DNA of 64,000 bases from Anaerolineae bacterium (GTDB lineage Bacteria > Chloroflexota > Anaerolineae > Anaerolineales > Anaerolineaceae): the NCBI GenBank assembly GCA_013178185.1, contig JABLXC010000021.1:62001-126000 (forward strand), in the 5' to 3' direction. Shown piece by piece: positions 28,193 to 36,056 of the stretch (within the stretch, counting starts at the first letter, position 1; every line of letters starts with the position of its first letter). The position numbers were made by a program, and so were the translations under genes. The notes under the pieces are model-generated. The model did no database searches. It had not been told where the DNA came from and saw nothing but the letters and a program-made list of their open reading frames with translations.

Positions 28193-29515
28193 CTAACCAA
28201 ACAGGCGCGGCATACCGCGTCCACCTGTTTTTTTAAAAGTTTTAAACAATCGCTGCGCATCGCGAAACTGCTTCAACAGACGATTCACTTCTTGCACTTC
28301 CGTACCAGAACCGCGCGCAATTCTGCGCCGCCGGCTGGCATTAAGGATATCAGGGTTGCGCCGCTCATCGCGAGTCATTGATCCAATGATCGCCTCGGTC
28401 TTTCTAATCTGAAGTTCAGCGTCCTTCGGATCCAAATTTCTCGCCGCCTGTCCCAGGTTTCCGGGCAGCATCTCCAAAAGCTGTCCAATCGGTCCCAACT
28501 TCCGCACCTGGCGAAGCTGTTCGGCAAAATCCTCCAGCGTGAACTTGCCCTGCATCATCCGGTCAGCCTGTTCGCGCGCCGATTTCTCATCAAAAGCTGA
28601 TTCTGCCCGTTCGATGAGACCCAGCAGATCTCCCATACCCAGGATTCGAGAAGCCAGTCGACTCGCGTCAAAACTTTCGAGCGCGTCCAGGTTCTCGCCC
28701 GTGCTCAGGAATTTAATCGGCACACCCGTAACGGAGCGAATGGATATCGCCGCGCCACCGCGCGCATCGCCGTCTATCTTTGTAAAGACCAACCCAGTCA
28801 ATGCAACGGCATCGCGAAAACCTTCGGCAATGTGCAGCGCCTCCTGGCCAATCATCGCATCCACCACCAACAGCGTCTCAACCGGTTTCACCCGGGCCGC
28901 AATTGCTTTCAGCTCATCCATGAGCTGCTGGTCCAACTGAGACCGCCCAGCCGTGTCGATAATGACCAGTGACATACCCCCCTTCTGCGCCTGGTCGAGC
29001 GCATTGGCGGCAACCTCGGGCGGGCTTTTGCCCTCCTGGGTAAATACGGGCACGCCGCATTGTTCACCCAAAGTTTGCAATTGCTTGATGGCCGCTGGCC
29101 GGTAGGGATCCGCCGCCACCAGCAGCACCCGTTCTCCCTGCGACCGCATCAACCGCGCCAGTTTTGCTGAAGCGGTTGTTTTGCCCGAACCCTGAAGGCC
29201 TACCAGCATTAACACTCTCGGCTTCGGACCCGCCAGGTTCAACCGCGCCGGCTCCCCTAGCGTAGCAATCAACTCTTCATTCACAATCTTGATCACTTGC
29301 TGGCCGGGATTCAACGCCCGCGAAACTTCGGCGCCAATCGCCCGTTCCCGCACCCTGGCGATAAAGCTCTTCACCACACTGTAATGGACATCCGCTTCAA
29401 GCAGTGCAAGCCGGACTTCGCGCATTGCCGAATCCACATCTTCCGCCGATAGTTTCCCTCGCCGGCGGAGTTGTTGGAAGACCTGGTTTAAGCGCTCTGT
29501 CAGATTCTCAAACAT
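28193..29515 (-). CDS. ffh: Signal recognition particle protein Ffh
   Basis: 440 residues with the N, G and M domains in order. The G1 motif GLQGSGKTTASAKLA, DTAGRSQLD and TKIDGDARGGAA identify an SRP GTPase. The M domain shows MMQGKFTLEDFAEQLRQV and the RNA-binding helix-turn-helix with SRRRRIARGSG. Ffh with 4.5S RNA delivers nascent membrane and exported proteins to FtsY. A good promoter lies upstream (29582-29610). The many membrane proteins and lipoproteins in this window would be its clients. Confidence 0.98.
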   Translation of the reverse strand: MFENLTERLNQVFQQLRRRGKLSAEDVDSAMREVRLALLEADVHYSVVKSFIARVRERAIGAEVSRALNPGQQVIKIVNEELIATLGEPARLNLAGPKPRVLMLVGLQGSGKTTASAKLARLMRSQGERVLLVAADPYRPAAIKQLQTLGEQCGVPVFTQEGKSPPEVAANALDQAQKGGMSLVIIDTAGRSQLDQQLMDELKAIAARVKPVETLLVVDAMIGQEALHIAEGFRDAVALTGLVFTKIDGDARGGAAISIRSVTGVPIKFLSTGENLDALESFDASRLASRILGMGDLLGLIERAESAFDEKSAREQADRMMQGKFTLEDFAEQLRQVRKLGPIGQLLEMLPGNLGQAARNLDPKDAELQIRKTEAIIGSMTRDERRNPDILNASRRRRIARGSGTEVQEVNRLLKQFRDAQRLFKTFKKTGGRGMPRLFG

Positions 29516-29581
29516 ACAACGTGTGTATTATATAATGAAAACACAAAAATCGCCCATCAAGGCCAAAAACAGCAGACCTGG

Positions 29582-29610
29582 ATTTTAGCCTGAACCTCCT
29601 GAATGGTCAA
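29582..29610 (-). promoter_or_regulatory. Candidate sigma-70 type promoter of the ffh operon
   Basis: On the minus strand, TTGACC (29605-29610) and TAAAAT (29582-29587) are separated by exactly 17 bases, about 65-95 nt upstream of the ffh ATG. It was left intact by the insertion sequence whose direct repeat begins 14 bases further upstream. A second TATAAT (29527-29532) close to the start has no convincing -35. Confidence 0.7.
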
Positions 29611-29623
29611 GGTTCGCGCGTTC

Positions 29624-29643
29624 AACAGTGCCAACGCGATGGT
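29624..29643 (+). repeat. Left 20-bp direct repeat flanking the insertion sequence
   Basis: AACAGTGCCAACGCGATGGT occurs here and again, identically, at 31044-31063 on the other side of the element. It is best explained as a target-site duplication. Long duplications (about 24-29 bp) are known for the IS1202 subgroup, so 20 bp is near but not equal to the described range. Confidence 0.9.
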
Positions 29644-29644
29644 G

Positions 29645-30877
29645 TTAGCCCAAAGTTAAAATGTCACCCAAACTGCCAAAGTTAGAATGTCCCCTTTCAG
29701 GGAGCAGCTTTAGTAGGGTTACGAGTAGATATGGGTGAACGCCAGGGATGGTTGGGTGCAGGCTTATGGCTTTGGATGCATTGAGCAACTCGAAATCAAC
29801 TGATTTGGCAGCGACCACTTTGGCCTGTTCTGCCTGTTGAGCGGAAAGCACAAAGGCGAGGGGCTGGTTTTTGTAGAGGACGGTGATTTCACCTTTGGAG
29901 TTTTCCAGGACGATCACCTTGGCATTGCGCATGGCATAAGTTGGGCGGTCGACCTGGATTTGGTAGACAGCACGATGATACTGGAAAGTCAGGTTTTTTG
30001 ACAGGATCCGCTCGGCTTTGCGGCACAAAATCCGACCCAGCTGATCGGCATCCGTGAGGGGACGGTGGGCATCCACTGGACTGCGGGGTGGGGTTGCAAA
30101 ACGCCGGTTGTAATCATCGATAAACGTGGGTAACCATTCATTGGCCTCCTCGGGGGTCGAGATCGCCTGCAGCCTTAATTCCTTGGTCAAGCGATCCTGC
30201 AGGGTCTGATTGGCGCGTTCCACCCGGCCCTTGGCTTGCGGGGTGTTGGCGCAGATCACTTGAATGCCTAACTCTTGCATAGCCCGGCCAAAGTCGGTCA
30301 GGCCGTCGCCAGGGCTTACTTTCGGGTTGTTCAGGTGAAAGATACCGTGCTTGTCGCTGTAAAAGGCTCCAGGCTTGCCGTAGCGCTCGAAGTAGCTTCT
30401 GGCAGCGTCGCAGTACCCAAAGAAGGTTTCGTGCGGCACAAAGCGCATTTCCACCAGTTTCCCAGTGGCGTCGTCCACAAAGACCAACAGGGTGCAGCGC
30501 GGACTTCGGCCCTCAAACCAATCATAATCTGAGCCGTCGATCTGGACCAACTCGCCAAAACAGGCTCTCCGCTCGCGCATTTGGAATACTCGAAATTTGC
30601 GCTTCCGTCGCTGTTTCCATAACCCTTCGGTGATCATCAGCTTCCGTACGCTTTCGTCTGAGATCCGCAACCCATGCACTTCCGTGAGCTTCTCGGTTAC
30701 CAGGGTGGGTCCAAAGTCTCGATACCTCCCCAGGATCAAGTCCAAGGCTTGTTGTTTTACTTCCTCGCTCAGCCGATTGTGGCTCGGTTTCCCTCGACTT
30801 TGGTTGATCAACCCTTCGGGCCCTTGAAGCTGGAACCTCCGCCACATTCGCTTGACTTGTCGCACACTCACTCTCAA
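29645..30877 (-). CDS. IS1202/ISNCY-type DDE transposase, N-terminus probably lost by a frameshift
   Basis: The open frame encodes 410 residues. An HTH end (RVSVRQVKRMWRRF) leads to an integrase-type DDE core with Asp in VQIDGSDYDWFEG, Asp in FYSDKHGIFHLN and Glu in GRVERANQTLQDRL. Upstream, ATG 30960 starts MSEREIYRLQIM in another frame that stops soon, while the transposase frame continues upstream as QLAEKRITQKQAGELLRVS. Together they read as one HTH domain split by a one-base deletion near 30930. TTG 30877 is the only listed start of the intact part. The last residues (SNFGSLGDILTLG) are encoded inside the terminal repeats. Activity is doubtful unless the deletion is a sequencing error or is bypassed. 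Confidence 0.85.
   Translation of the reverse strand: MRVSVRQVKRMWRRFQLQGPEGLINQSRGKPSHNRLSEEVKQQALDLILGRYRDFGPTLVTEKLTEVHGLRISDESVRKLMITEGLWKQRRKRKFRVFQMRERRACFGELVQIDGSDYDWFEGRSPRCTLLVFVDDATGKLVEMRFVPHETFFGYCDAARSYFERYGKPGAFYSDKHGIFHLNNPKVSPGDGLTDFGRAMQELGIQVICANTPQAKGRVERANQTLQDRLTKELRLQAISTPEEANEWLPTFIDDYNRRFATPPRSPVDAHRPLTDADQLGRILCRKAERILSKNLTFQYHRAVYQIQVDRPTYAMRNAKVIVLENSKGEITVLYKNQPLAFVLSAQQAEQAKVVAAKSVDFELLNASKAISLHPTIPGVHPYLLVTLLKLLPERGHSNFGSLGDILTLG
29650..29694 (+). repeat. Left terminal repeat pair of the insertion sequence
   Basis: Two tandem copies of one motif: CCAAAGTTAAAATGTCACCC (29650-29669) and CCAAAGTTAGAATGTCCCC (29676-29694), 26 bases apart start to start. Their inverted counterparts lie at the right end. 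Paired copies suggest two transposase-binding sites per end. Confidence 0.85.
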
Positions 30878-30997
30878 CAGCTCTCCTGCCTGTTTTTGGG
30901 TGATCCGTTTTTCTGCCAGTTGGTCATGATTTGTAGACGATAGATTTCTCTTTCGCTCATGGTGTGTAGTTTGTCCACTTCTCTGTCCCTTTCGTAT

Positions 30998-31040
30998 GGG
31001 GACATTTTAACTTTGGTAAAAGGGGACATTTCTACTTTGG
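30998..31040 (+). repeat. Right terminal repeat pair of the insertion sequence
   Basis: GGGGACATTTTAACTTTGG (30998-31016) and GGGGACATTTCTACTTTGG (31022-31040) are inverted copies of the left-end motif, 24 bases apart start to start. The inner copy matches the left-end copies better than the outer one does. Confidence 0.85.
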
Positions 31041-31043
31041 CTT

Positions 31044-31063
31044 AACAGTGCCAACGCGATGGT
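31044..31063 (+). repeat. Right 20-bp direct repeat flanking the insertion sequence
   Basis: Identical to 29624-29643. Its last base is the first T of the rplI promoter -35 box (TTGACG), so the duplication placed the element immediately upstream of that promoter without altering it. Confidence 0.9.
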
Positions 31064-31091
31064 TGACGCGGGGTAAGACCTTTGGTAGAAT
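31063..31091 (+). promoter_or_regulatory. Candidate sigma-70 type promoter of rplI
   Basis: TTGACG (31063-31068) and TAGAAT (31086-31091) are separated by exactly 17 bases, about 62 nt before the rplI ATG. It directly abuts the right direct repeat of the insertion sequence. Confidence 0.75.
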
Positions 31092-31152
31092 TCTCCAGCT
31101 TGGGGCGTTGTACCCTTCGCCGCAGCAAAATTCAGAACGAAAGGGCTTGAAA

Positions 31153-31692
31153 ATGAAAGTTTTATTACTAAAAGACGTTTACAAACTCGGTCGGGCAGGA
31201 GATATCAAGAAAGTCGCCGATGGATATGGTAGAAATTTCTTACTACCACAAGGTCTCGCTGTTCTGGCCACCCCCGGTGCGGTAAAACAGGTCGAATATA
31301 TTCGAGAAAAAGCCGCTCAATCGCGCGCTCAACTCAACACCGAGATGGGATCCATAGCCGAGAAAATTACCGGCGCCGTCATTTTATTCGCCAGCAAAGC
31401 AGGTGAAACTGGAAAACTGTATGGCTCTATCACGACCCAGATGATCGCAGATGCGCTTTCCGAAAAATTCGGGGTCACAATCGACAAACGACAGGTCGAA
31501 TCGGAACCTATTCGCACCCTGGGCGAACACAGAGCTCATGTCCGTCTCACCGTCGATCTTGTTCCTGAGATTAAAATCATCGTTCATCGCGAAGGCGAAA
31601 AGGTCGCAGTGGAAGAACCGAGACAAAGCGTTCCCGTCTCAGAAGAAGCACTTGCGGCAGCGGAAGAAGCTTCTGAAGATCAAGCCGGATAA
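31153..31692 (+). CDS. rplI: 50S ribosomal protein L9
   Basis: 179 residues. [21 protein letters not shown] and [15 protein letters not shown] are the N-terminal L9 signature, followed by the long connecting helix and a C-terminal domain, then an unusually acidic Glu/Ala-rich tail of about 30 residues. L9 binds 23S rRNA at the base of the L1 stalk. ATG 31153 matches the family start and follows AAAGGG; the open frame begins earlier, inside the leader. It is monocistronic or leads into the RodZ-like gene through a possible weak terminator. Confidence 0.97.
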   Translation: MKVLLLKDVYKLGRAGDIKKVADGYGRNFLLPQGLAVLATPGAVKQVEYIREKAAQSRAQLNTEMGSIAEKITGAVILFASKAGETGKLYGSITTQMIADALSEKFGVTIDKRQVESEPIRTLGEHRAHVRLTVDLVPEIKIIVHREGEKVAVEEPRQSVPVSEEALAAAEEASEDQAG

Positions 31693-31731
31693 AGGGAAAC
31701 CCCCAGTCCAGGCTTTTGGAAAACATCAACT

Positions 31732-31772
31732 GCCGGTCTGGTTCAGCAAAGCTGATTCGAGGCCGGCTTTTA
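31732..31772 (+). terminator. Possible terminator between rplI and the RodZ-like gene
   Basis: GCCGGTCTGGTTCAGC (31732-31747) can pair imperfectly with GCTGATTCGAGGCCGGC (31751-31767) across a 3-nt loop, followed by TTTTAG. The outer five and inner five base pairs are perfect; the middle has mismatches and the T-tract is short. Confidence 0.4.
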
Positions 31773-31794
31773 GTAAAAACCCGCTGATAAAATC

Positions 31795-33153
31795 ATGCTA
31801 GAGACAATTGGCGCAAGGTTAAAAAAGGCGAGGGCAGACCGCCGCCTTACTACCGAGCAAGCAGCCGCCGCTACAAGGATCAAAGTCAAGTACCTTGAAG
31901 CGTTGGAAAATGATCAGCGACAGCTTCTGCCATCCGATGTTCAGGGACGCGGTTTCCTGAGGTTATATGCTGCTTATCTTGGCCTTGAACCTCAGCCATT
32001 GCTAGACGCCTGGGCAAACGATGGTTTCATTCTGGAAACGCTCGTCCCGCCAGTAAATCCACCCGAAGACACCTCGCCGGTTCCTCAGCCTCCTTCGGAA
32101 TCTGAGACAACGTTGCCTGAAACCCTCACTGCAGAAACTCCAGACTTCCAGGCGGCGCAGCAGAACCCCGAACCACCTCCCCCCCCAACTGCGGATCAAA
32201 TCTTCGGGGAGATCGGCGTCGCTCTAAAGCAGCGTCGTGAAAAACTTGGGTTGAAATTAGCCGATGTAGAACGGTATATCCTGGTACGGCAATATTACCT
32301 CGAAGCGCTTGAGAAAGGGAAAATGGAAGAACTGCCCTCCCTCGTTCAGGCGCGCGGCATGCTCAACAACTACGCCCGATTTTTAGAACTGGACGTAGAT
32401 GGGATTCTCCTAAAATTTGCCTCGGCTTTGCAAACCCGCCGACTTGAAACCCAGGCGGAGGTTGCCGTATCGAAAAATATCCTTACACGCAAACGCCCAG
32501 CGCAAGCAGGCAGTTGGAGGATGCTAATCACACCCGATCTGATTATCGGCGGTGCAGTCGTAATTTCCTTGCTGTTCTTTGCTCTTTGGAGCGTTTCGCA
32601 GATCACCGCCGCCGGAACGCAACAAAGCGAGCCCAATGACCTGATAGCTCTTCCTCAATCCCTGCTTTCCACGCCAGAATTGCTTCTGACAGCTACCCTA
32701 CCGGAAATCGAAGCAACTAGAAACCCTGAGGACGACCGCCAAGAAACGGGAACGAATTTAGCATCTGAAGCCGAGCCCACTCAATTTACCAGCCTTGCGC
32801 CTCTGCAGCTCAACATCATAGCAAACCAGAGAGCCTATCTTCGTATCGTCGCAGATGGCAAAATCGTCTTCAACGACCGCGTTTCCCCTGGGAATGCCTA
32901 TACCTTTTCAGCGGAAAACCAGATTGAGTTACTGACTGGCAATGCCGGCGCCCTCCAGGTTTACTTTAATCAGAACGACCTGGGAGTCTTAGGGGTAGTT
33001 GGGCAGGTGGCGAGTCAAATCTTCACCATCGGCGGAATTGTGACCCCAACTGCACAATTTTCCCCCACACCTACCGAAACGCTGCAACCCACCGTCACAC
33101 CCTTGCCTAGCCCTACCGTTCTCACCCCCACCGTAACCCCGTTTATCCCGTAG
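31795..33153 (+). CDS. RodZ-like membrane protein with two N-terminal helix-turn-helix domains
   Basis: 452 residues. Residues 3-72 and 136-210 are two HTH_25-type domains of the same pattern (IGARLKKARADRRLTTEQAA; IGVALKQRREKLGLKLADVE), joined by a Pro/Glu/Thr-rich linker. A membrane helix follows at about 247-267, a Thr/Glu-rich spacer, a DUF4115-like beta domain (~338-425), and a Thr/Pro tail. RodZ links the cytoskeleton to the elongation machinery through its cytosolic HTH domain, which normally occurs once. Duplication is the unusual point. The gene lies just upstream of rimO. A role in cell shape is inferred from domain order, and no mreB is in the window. Confidence 0.85.
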   Translation: MLETIGARLKKARADRRLTTEQAAAATRIKVKYLEALENDQRQLLPSDVQGRGFLRLYAAYLGLEPQPLLDAWANDGFILETLVPPVNPPEDTSPVPQPPSESETTLPETLTAETPDFQAAQQNPEPPPPPTADQIFGEIGVALKQRREKLGLKLADVERYILVRQYYLEALEKGKMEELPSLVQARGMLNNYARFLELDVDGILLKFASALQTRRLETQAEVAVSKNILTRKRPAQAGSWRMLITPDLIIGGAVVISLLFFALWSVSQITAAGTQQSEPNDLIALPQSLLSTPELLLTATLPEIEATRNPEDDRQETGTNLASEAEPTQFTSLAPLQLNIIANQRAYLRIVADGKIVFNDRVSPGNAYTFSAENQIELLTGNAGALQVYFNQNDLGVLGVVGQVASQIFTIGGIVTPTAQFSPTPTETLQPTVTPLPSPTVLTPTVTPFIP

Positions 33154-33162
33154 TTTACCGCT

Positions 33163-34497
33163 ATGAAAGAAAATTCTTTTTATTTGGTATCTTTAGGCTG
33201 TGCAAAAAACACGGTCGATTCAAATTCCATGGCTGCTTTGCTACTCCAAAACGGCTACCGCCAGGTGGACCGCGCCGCTCAGGCAAGACTACTGATCGTA
33301 AATACCTGTGGTTTCATTCAATCCTCCAGGGATGAAGCAATCCAGGTTCTTGAAGAACTTGCTCAAAAAAAACGCCATGGTCAGTTATTGATTGCCGCCG
33401 GCTGCCTGACGGAACGGTTCGGCCAGTACGTAGCAAAAAAGGTGCCCCAATTAGATGGCATCTTAGGGACGAAGAACTGGATGGATATTGTCGCCGTCGC
33501 CGAACGCCTCAGATCCGAAAATCCCATTAAACCGCTCTTCCACCTCCCGCAAGCCGCGCAGCTCAGCAGGGATGAATTCGGCATCTCCCGCGCTGCCATT
33601 CAGGGCGGCAGTGCCTATCTAAAAATTGCGGACGGCTGTCACCGTCCTTGCGCCTTTTGCACCATCCCGCTCATCAAAGGGACCACTGTCAGCCGTCCGA
33701 TCTCTGCCATTATCAAGGACGCGCAAGCCTTGCAAGAAAACAATATCCAGGAACTTATTCTGATCGCGCAAGACACGACCAGTTATGGCTACGATCTCGG
33801 TCTCAAAGATGGGTTGGTCACACTCTTGGACCATCTCACCAAAGAGGTTCCGCACATCCCTTGGATCCGCATTATGTACGCCTATCCAGGATATGTCACA
33901 GATCAACTGATCGAAAGAATGGCAACCCAGCCGCAAATCTTACATTACCTCGATATGCCTTTACAGCATGCCCACCCGAAAACATTGGCGCGCATGCAAC
34001 GGCCAGCAAATATGGATTGGGTTCAAAAAACCATTGAAAAAATGAGAGCCGCCATACCAGACCTGACGCTCCGCACCACATTCATCGTTGGTTACCCTGG
34101 CGAGACCGAAGATGAATTCCAGGCCCTGCTCGATTTCATCGCCGAGATCCATTTTGATCGCATCGGTGTGTTTCCTTTTTCCTTCGAACCCGGAACAGCC
34201 AGCGAACCACTCGGGGATCCCATCCCACCAGAGGTCAAACAGGAACGGCTAGAAAAGGTCATGCTCTTGCAGCAAGAGATCTCGCAGCAAAAAAACCAGG
34301 CCCAAATTGGGAACATTTTATCGGTTATCATCGAAGGCTATGAAAACAACATCTCCATTGGTCGCTCCTACCGCGACGCACCAGAAATCGATGGCCTGGT
34401 TTTTGCAGATGGTAAAGTCTCGGTCGGCAAAATTGCTCAGGTAAAAATCACCGGCGCTCTTCCCTATGATCTTTTGGGACATATCCAGGAGCAATGA
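33163..34497 (+). CDS. rimO: Ribosomal protein S12 methylthiotransferase RimO
   Basis: 444 residues. The N-terminal UPF0004 domain has VSLGCAKNTVDSNSM (C13), VNTCGF and AAGCLTERF, the three cysteines for one iron-sulfur cluster. The radical-SAM motif is GCHRPCAFCTIP (CxxxCxxC). A C-terminal TRAM domain is present. Using the RimO-type KNTVDS rather than an MiaB-type sequence, it should methylthiolate Asp in ribosomal protein S12. It follows the RodZ-like gene by 9 nt and overlaps the next gene by four bases (ATGA). Confidence 0.95.
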   Translation: MKENSFYLVSLGCAKNTVDSNSMAALLLQNGYRQVDRAAQARLLIVNTCGFIQSSRDEAIQVLEELAQKKRHGQLLIAAGCLTERFGQYVAKKVPQLDGILGTKNWMDIVAVAERLRSENPIKPLFHLPQAAQLSRDEFGISRAAIQGGSAYLKIADGCHRPCAFCTIPLIKGTTVSRPISAIIKDAQALQENNIQELILIAQDTTSYGYDLGLKDGLVTLLDHLTKEVPHIPWIRIMYAYPGYVTDQLIERMATQPQILHYLDMPLQHAHPKTLARMQRPANMDWVQKTIEKMRAAIPDLTLRTTFIVGYPGETEDEFQALLDFIAEIHFDRIGVFPFSFEPGTASEPLGDPIPPEVKQERLEKVMLLQQEISQQKNQAQIGNILSVIIEGYENNISIGRSYRDAPEIDGLVFADGKVSVGKIAQVKITGALPYDLLGHIQEQ

Positions 34498-36056
34498 AGT
34501 CACACCTTCGCCTGATCTTCCGGTGGGACCACCTGGCTTTGTTGGTCTGCCTCGCCACAGTCGCAGCAACAGCCTCCATCGGCCTGAATATCTTTGAAAA
34601 CCTGCCTCACATCGAGGATGAAGTTGCTTACGTATGGCAGGCAAATGTCATCGCACGCGGCAACTTGACCCTCCAATCCCCTGTTTGTCCAAATTGCTTC
34701 CTGGTGCCTTTTGTCGTTGACTACAACGGCCTGAGATTCGGAAAATATCCCATCGGATGGCCGGTGGTTCTCTCCTTCGCGGTTTGGTTAGGCAAACGAG
34801 CCTGGCTGCCCCCCTTGCTTGCGGGCATCAACATTGGGTTGGCTTACCAGCTTTTCAAAAAAATTTTCGATAAAAAAACCGCCCTGCTTGCAATCTTCCT
34901 GATCGCCAGTTCGCCATTTTTCCTAATGAATGCTTCTTCTTTGTTGGCGCACAACTGGTCGCTTTTTCTGACGCTCACATTTATCCTGGGATGGTTTGAT
35001 GTCTTCTTCACAAACGAAAAAGCACCCAAAATTCTTGCTGCCAGCGTGGCTGCCCTCTCTTTAGGCGTCCTGGCCTTAACCCGCCCAATGTCAGCGTTGG
35101 GCATTGCCCTTCCTTTTACATTTCACGGTATTTTCATCCTGCTCGGAAAGGATAAAACCGCCCGGCATTATGTGCTAATGATTGGTTTGATCGCCGGTTT
35201 GGTTGCAAGCCTCCATTTTGTTTGGCAATTTTCCGTCACTGGAAACCCCTGGTTAAATCCTTACGAGCTATGGTGGCCTTATGACAAAATAGGCTTTGGC
35301 CCCGGCGTTGGCCTCCAAGAAGGTGGGTATTCGCTGCGCGCAGCCTATTCAAATGCTAATTTCAGTCTTTGGGTTGGCTCCCATGATCTTTTTGGCTGGC
35401 CTTATTTTTCCTATATCCTGGTGCCCTTTGGCATATTCGCACTGTTCCGCAATAAAAAAGCCTGGCTTGTTGGGCTAATCTTCCCATCGCTTGTTTTTGT
35501 CTATCTTTTTTACTGGATCGGCGCCTGGCTGTTTGGACCGCGTTATTACTTCGAGGGGCTGATCAGCATTTCAATGCTCACTGCTGCCGGAATACGCTTC
35601 CTGACAGACAAAATGCCTCTTAACCTGTCGCACCACCTGCCCCAATGGATTCACTCTGCCAGATTCATCCTGATAACAAGCCTGGTTATTATTCTTATCC
35701 TGGGCAATTTCATCTTTTACCTTCCTCTCCGGCTCACCAGCCTCCAGGGTCTCTATGGCCATCAGAAAAAACGCTTAGAGCCTTTCCTGGTTCCGCAAGC
35801 TCAAGAACTCACCCCAGCTCTAGTGATCGTTCACATGCAGCACGATTGGGTGGAATATGGCACACTTCTGGAGTTAAGCACTCCCTACAATGACACCCCC
35901 TTCATTTTCACCTTCAGTCGTGGAGAAGAGCTGGATCAGAAAGTTGCAGCGCAATTTCCGGAGAGAAATCTCTTTCACTATTACGCCGACGAACCCTATA
36001 AATTCTTTATAACCCCACGCCCCCTCGAGATTTCCGAATCACGTGAAGCAGATTAA
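34494..36056 (+). CDS. GT-C membrane glycosyltransferase (GT39/ArnT-like)
   Basis: 520 residues, with ten or so hydrophobic helices. The first extracytoplasmic loop contains HIEDEVAYVWQA, an Asp-Glu pair at the usual GT-C catalytic place, followed by FGKYPIGWP. LLAHNWSLFLTLTFILGW is typical of GT39-like proteins in this group. It would use a polyprenyl-phosphate sugar outside the membrane. It is coupled to rimO by an ATGA overlap with GGAG upstream. Its last 50 bases overlap the convergent small membrane-protein gene at 36007. The sugar and acceptor are unknown. Confidence 0.85.
   Translation: MKSHLRLIFRWDHLALLVCLATVAATASIGLNIFENLPHIEDEVAYVWQANVIARGNLTLQSPVCPNCFLVPFVVDYNGLRFGKYPIGWPVVLSFAVWLGKRAWLPPLLAGINIGLAYQLFKKIFDKKTALLAIFLIASSPFFLMNASSLLAHNWSLFLTLTFILGWFDVFFTNEKAPKILAASVAALSLGVLALTRPMSALGIALPFTFHGIFILLGKDKTARHYVLMIGLIAGLVASLHFVWQFSVTGNPWLNPYELWWPYDKIGFGPGVGLQEGGYSLRAAYSNANFSLWVGSHDLFGWPYFSYILVPFGIFALFRNKKAWLVGLIFPSLVFVYLFYWIGAWLFGPRYYFEGLISISMLTAAGIRFLTDKMPLNLSHHLPQWIHSARFILITSLVIILILGNFIFYLPLRLTSLQGLYGHQKKRLEPFLVPQAQELTPALVIVHMQHDWVEYGTLLELSTPYNDTPFIFTFSRGEELDQKVAAQFPERNLFHYYADEPYKFFITPRPLEISESREAD

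Larger units (their letters stand above)
29644..31043 (-). mobile_element. Insertion sequence of the IS1202/ISNCY type, about 1.4 kb
   Basis: A single transposase gene is bounded by terminal repeats and exact 20-bp flanking direct repeats. Each end carries two copies of a 19-20 bp motif of the form CCAAAGTTAAAATGTCCCC, in inverted orientation between ends. The boundaries are set by the direct repeats, giving 1400 bp; the left end then has about three bases more than the right outside the repeat motif, so the limits could shift by a few bases. The element lies between ffh and rplI and spares both promoters. The exact duplication suggests a recent insertion, although the transposase appears frameshifted. 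Confidence 0.9.

Noticed and set aside
29527-29532. TATAAT close to ffh as the main -10
   Set aside because: It is only 12 nt from the ATG and lacks a -35, while TTGACC-17-TAAAAT further upstream is far better.
29617-29638. The palindrome CGCGTT-N10-AACGCG as a dif/Xer recombination site
   Set aside because: Arm sequence, arm length and the 10-bp centre do not match XerC/XerD sites, which have 11-bp arms and a 6-8 bp centre.
33648-34037. Plus-strand overlapping open frame within rimO
   Set aside because: It is a shadow of rimO in another frame; the protein lacks any recognisable domain and rimO is complete.
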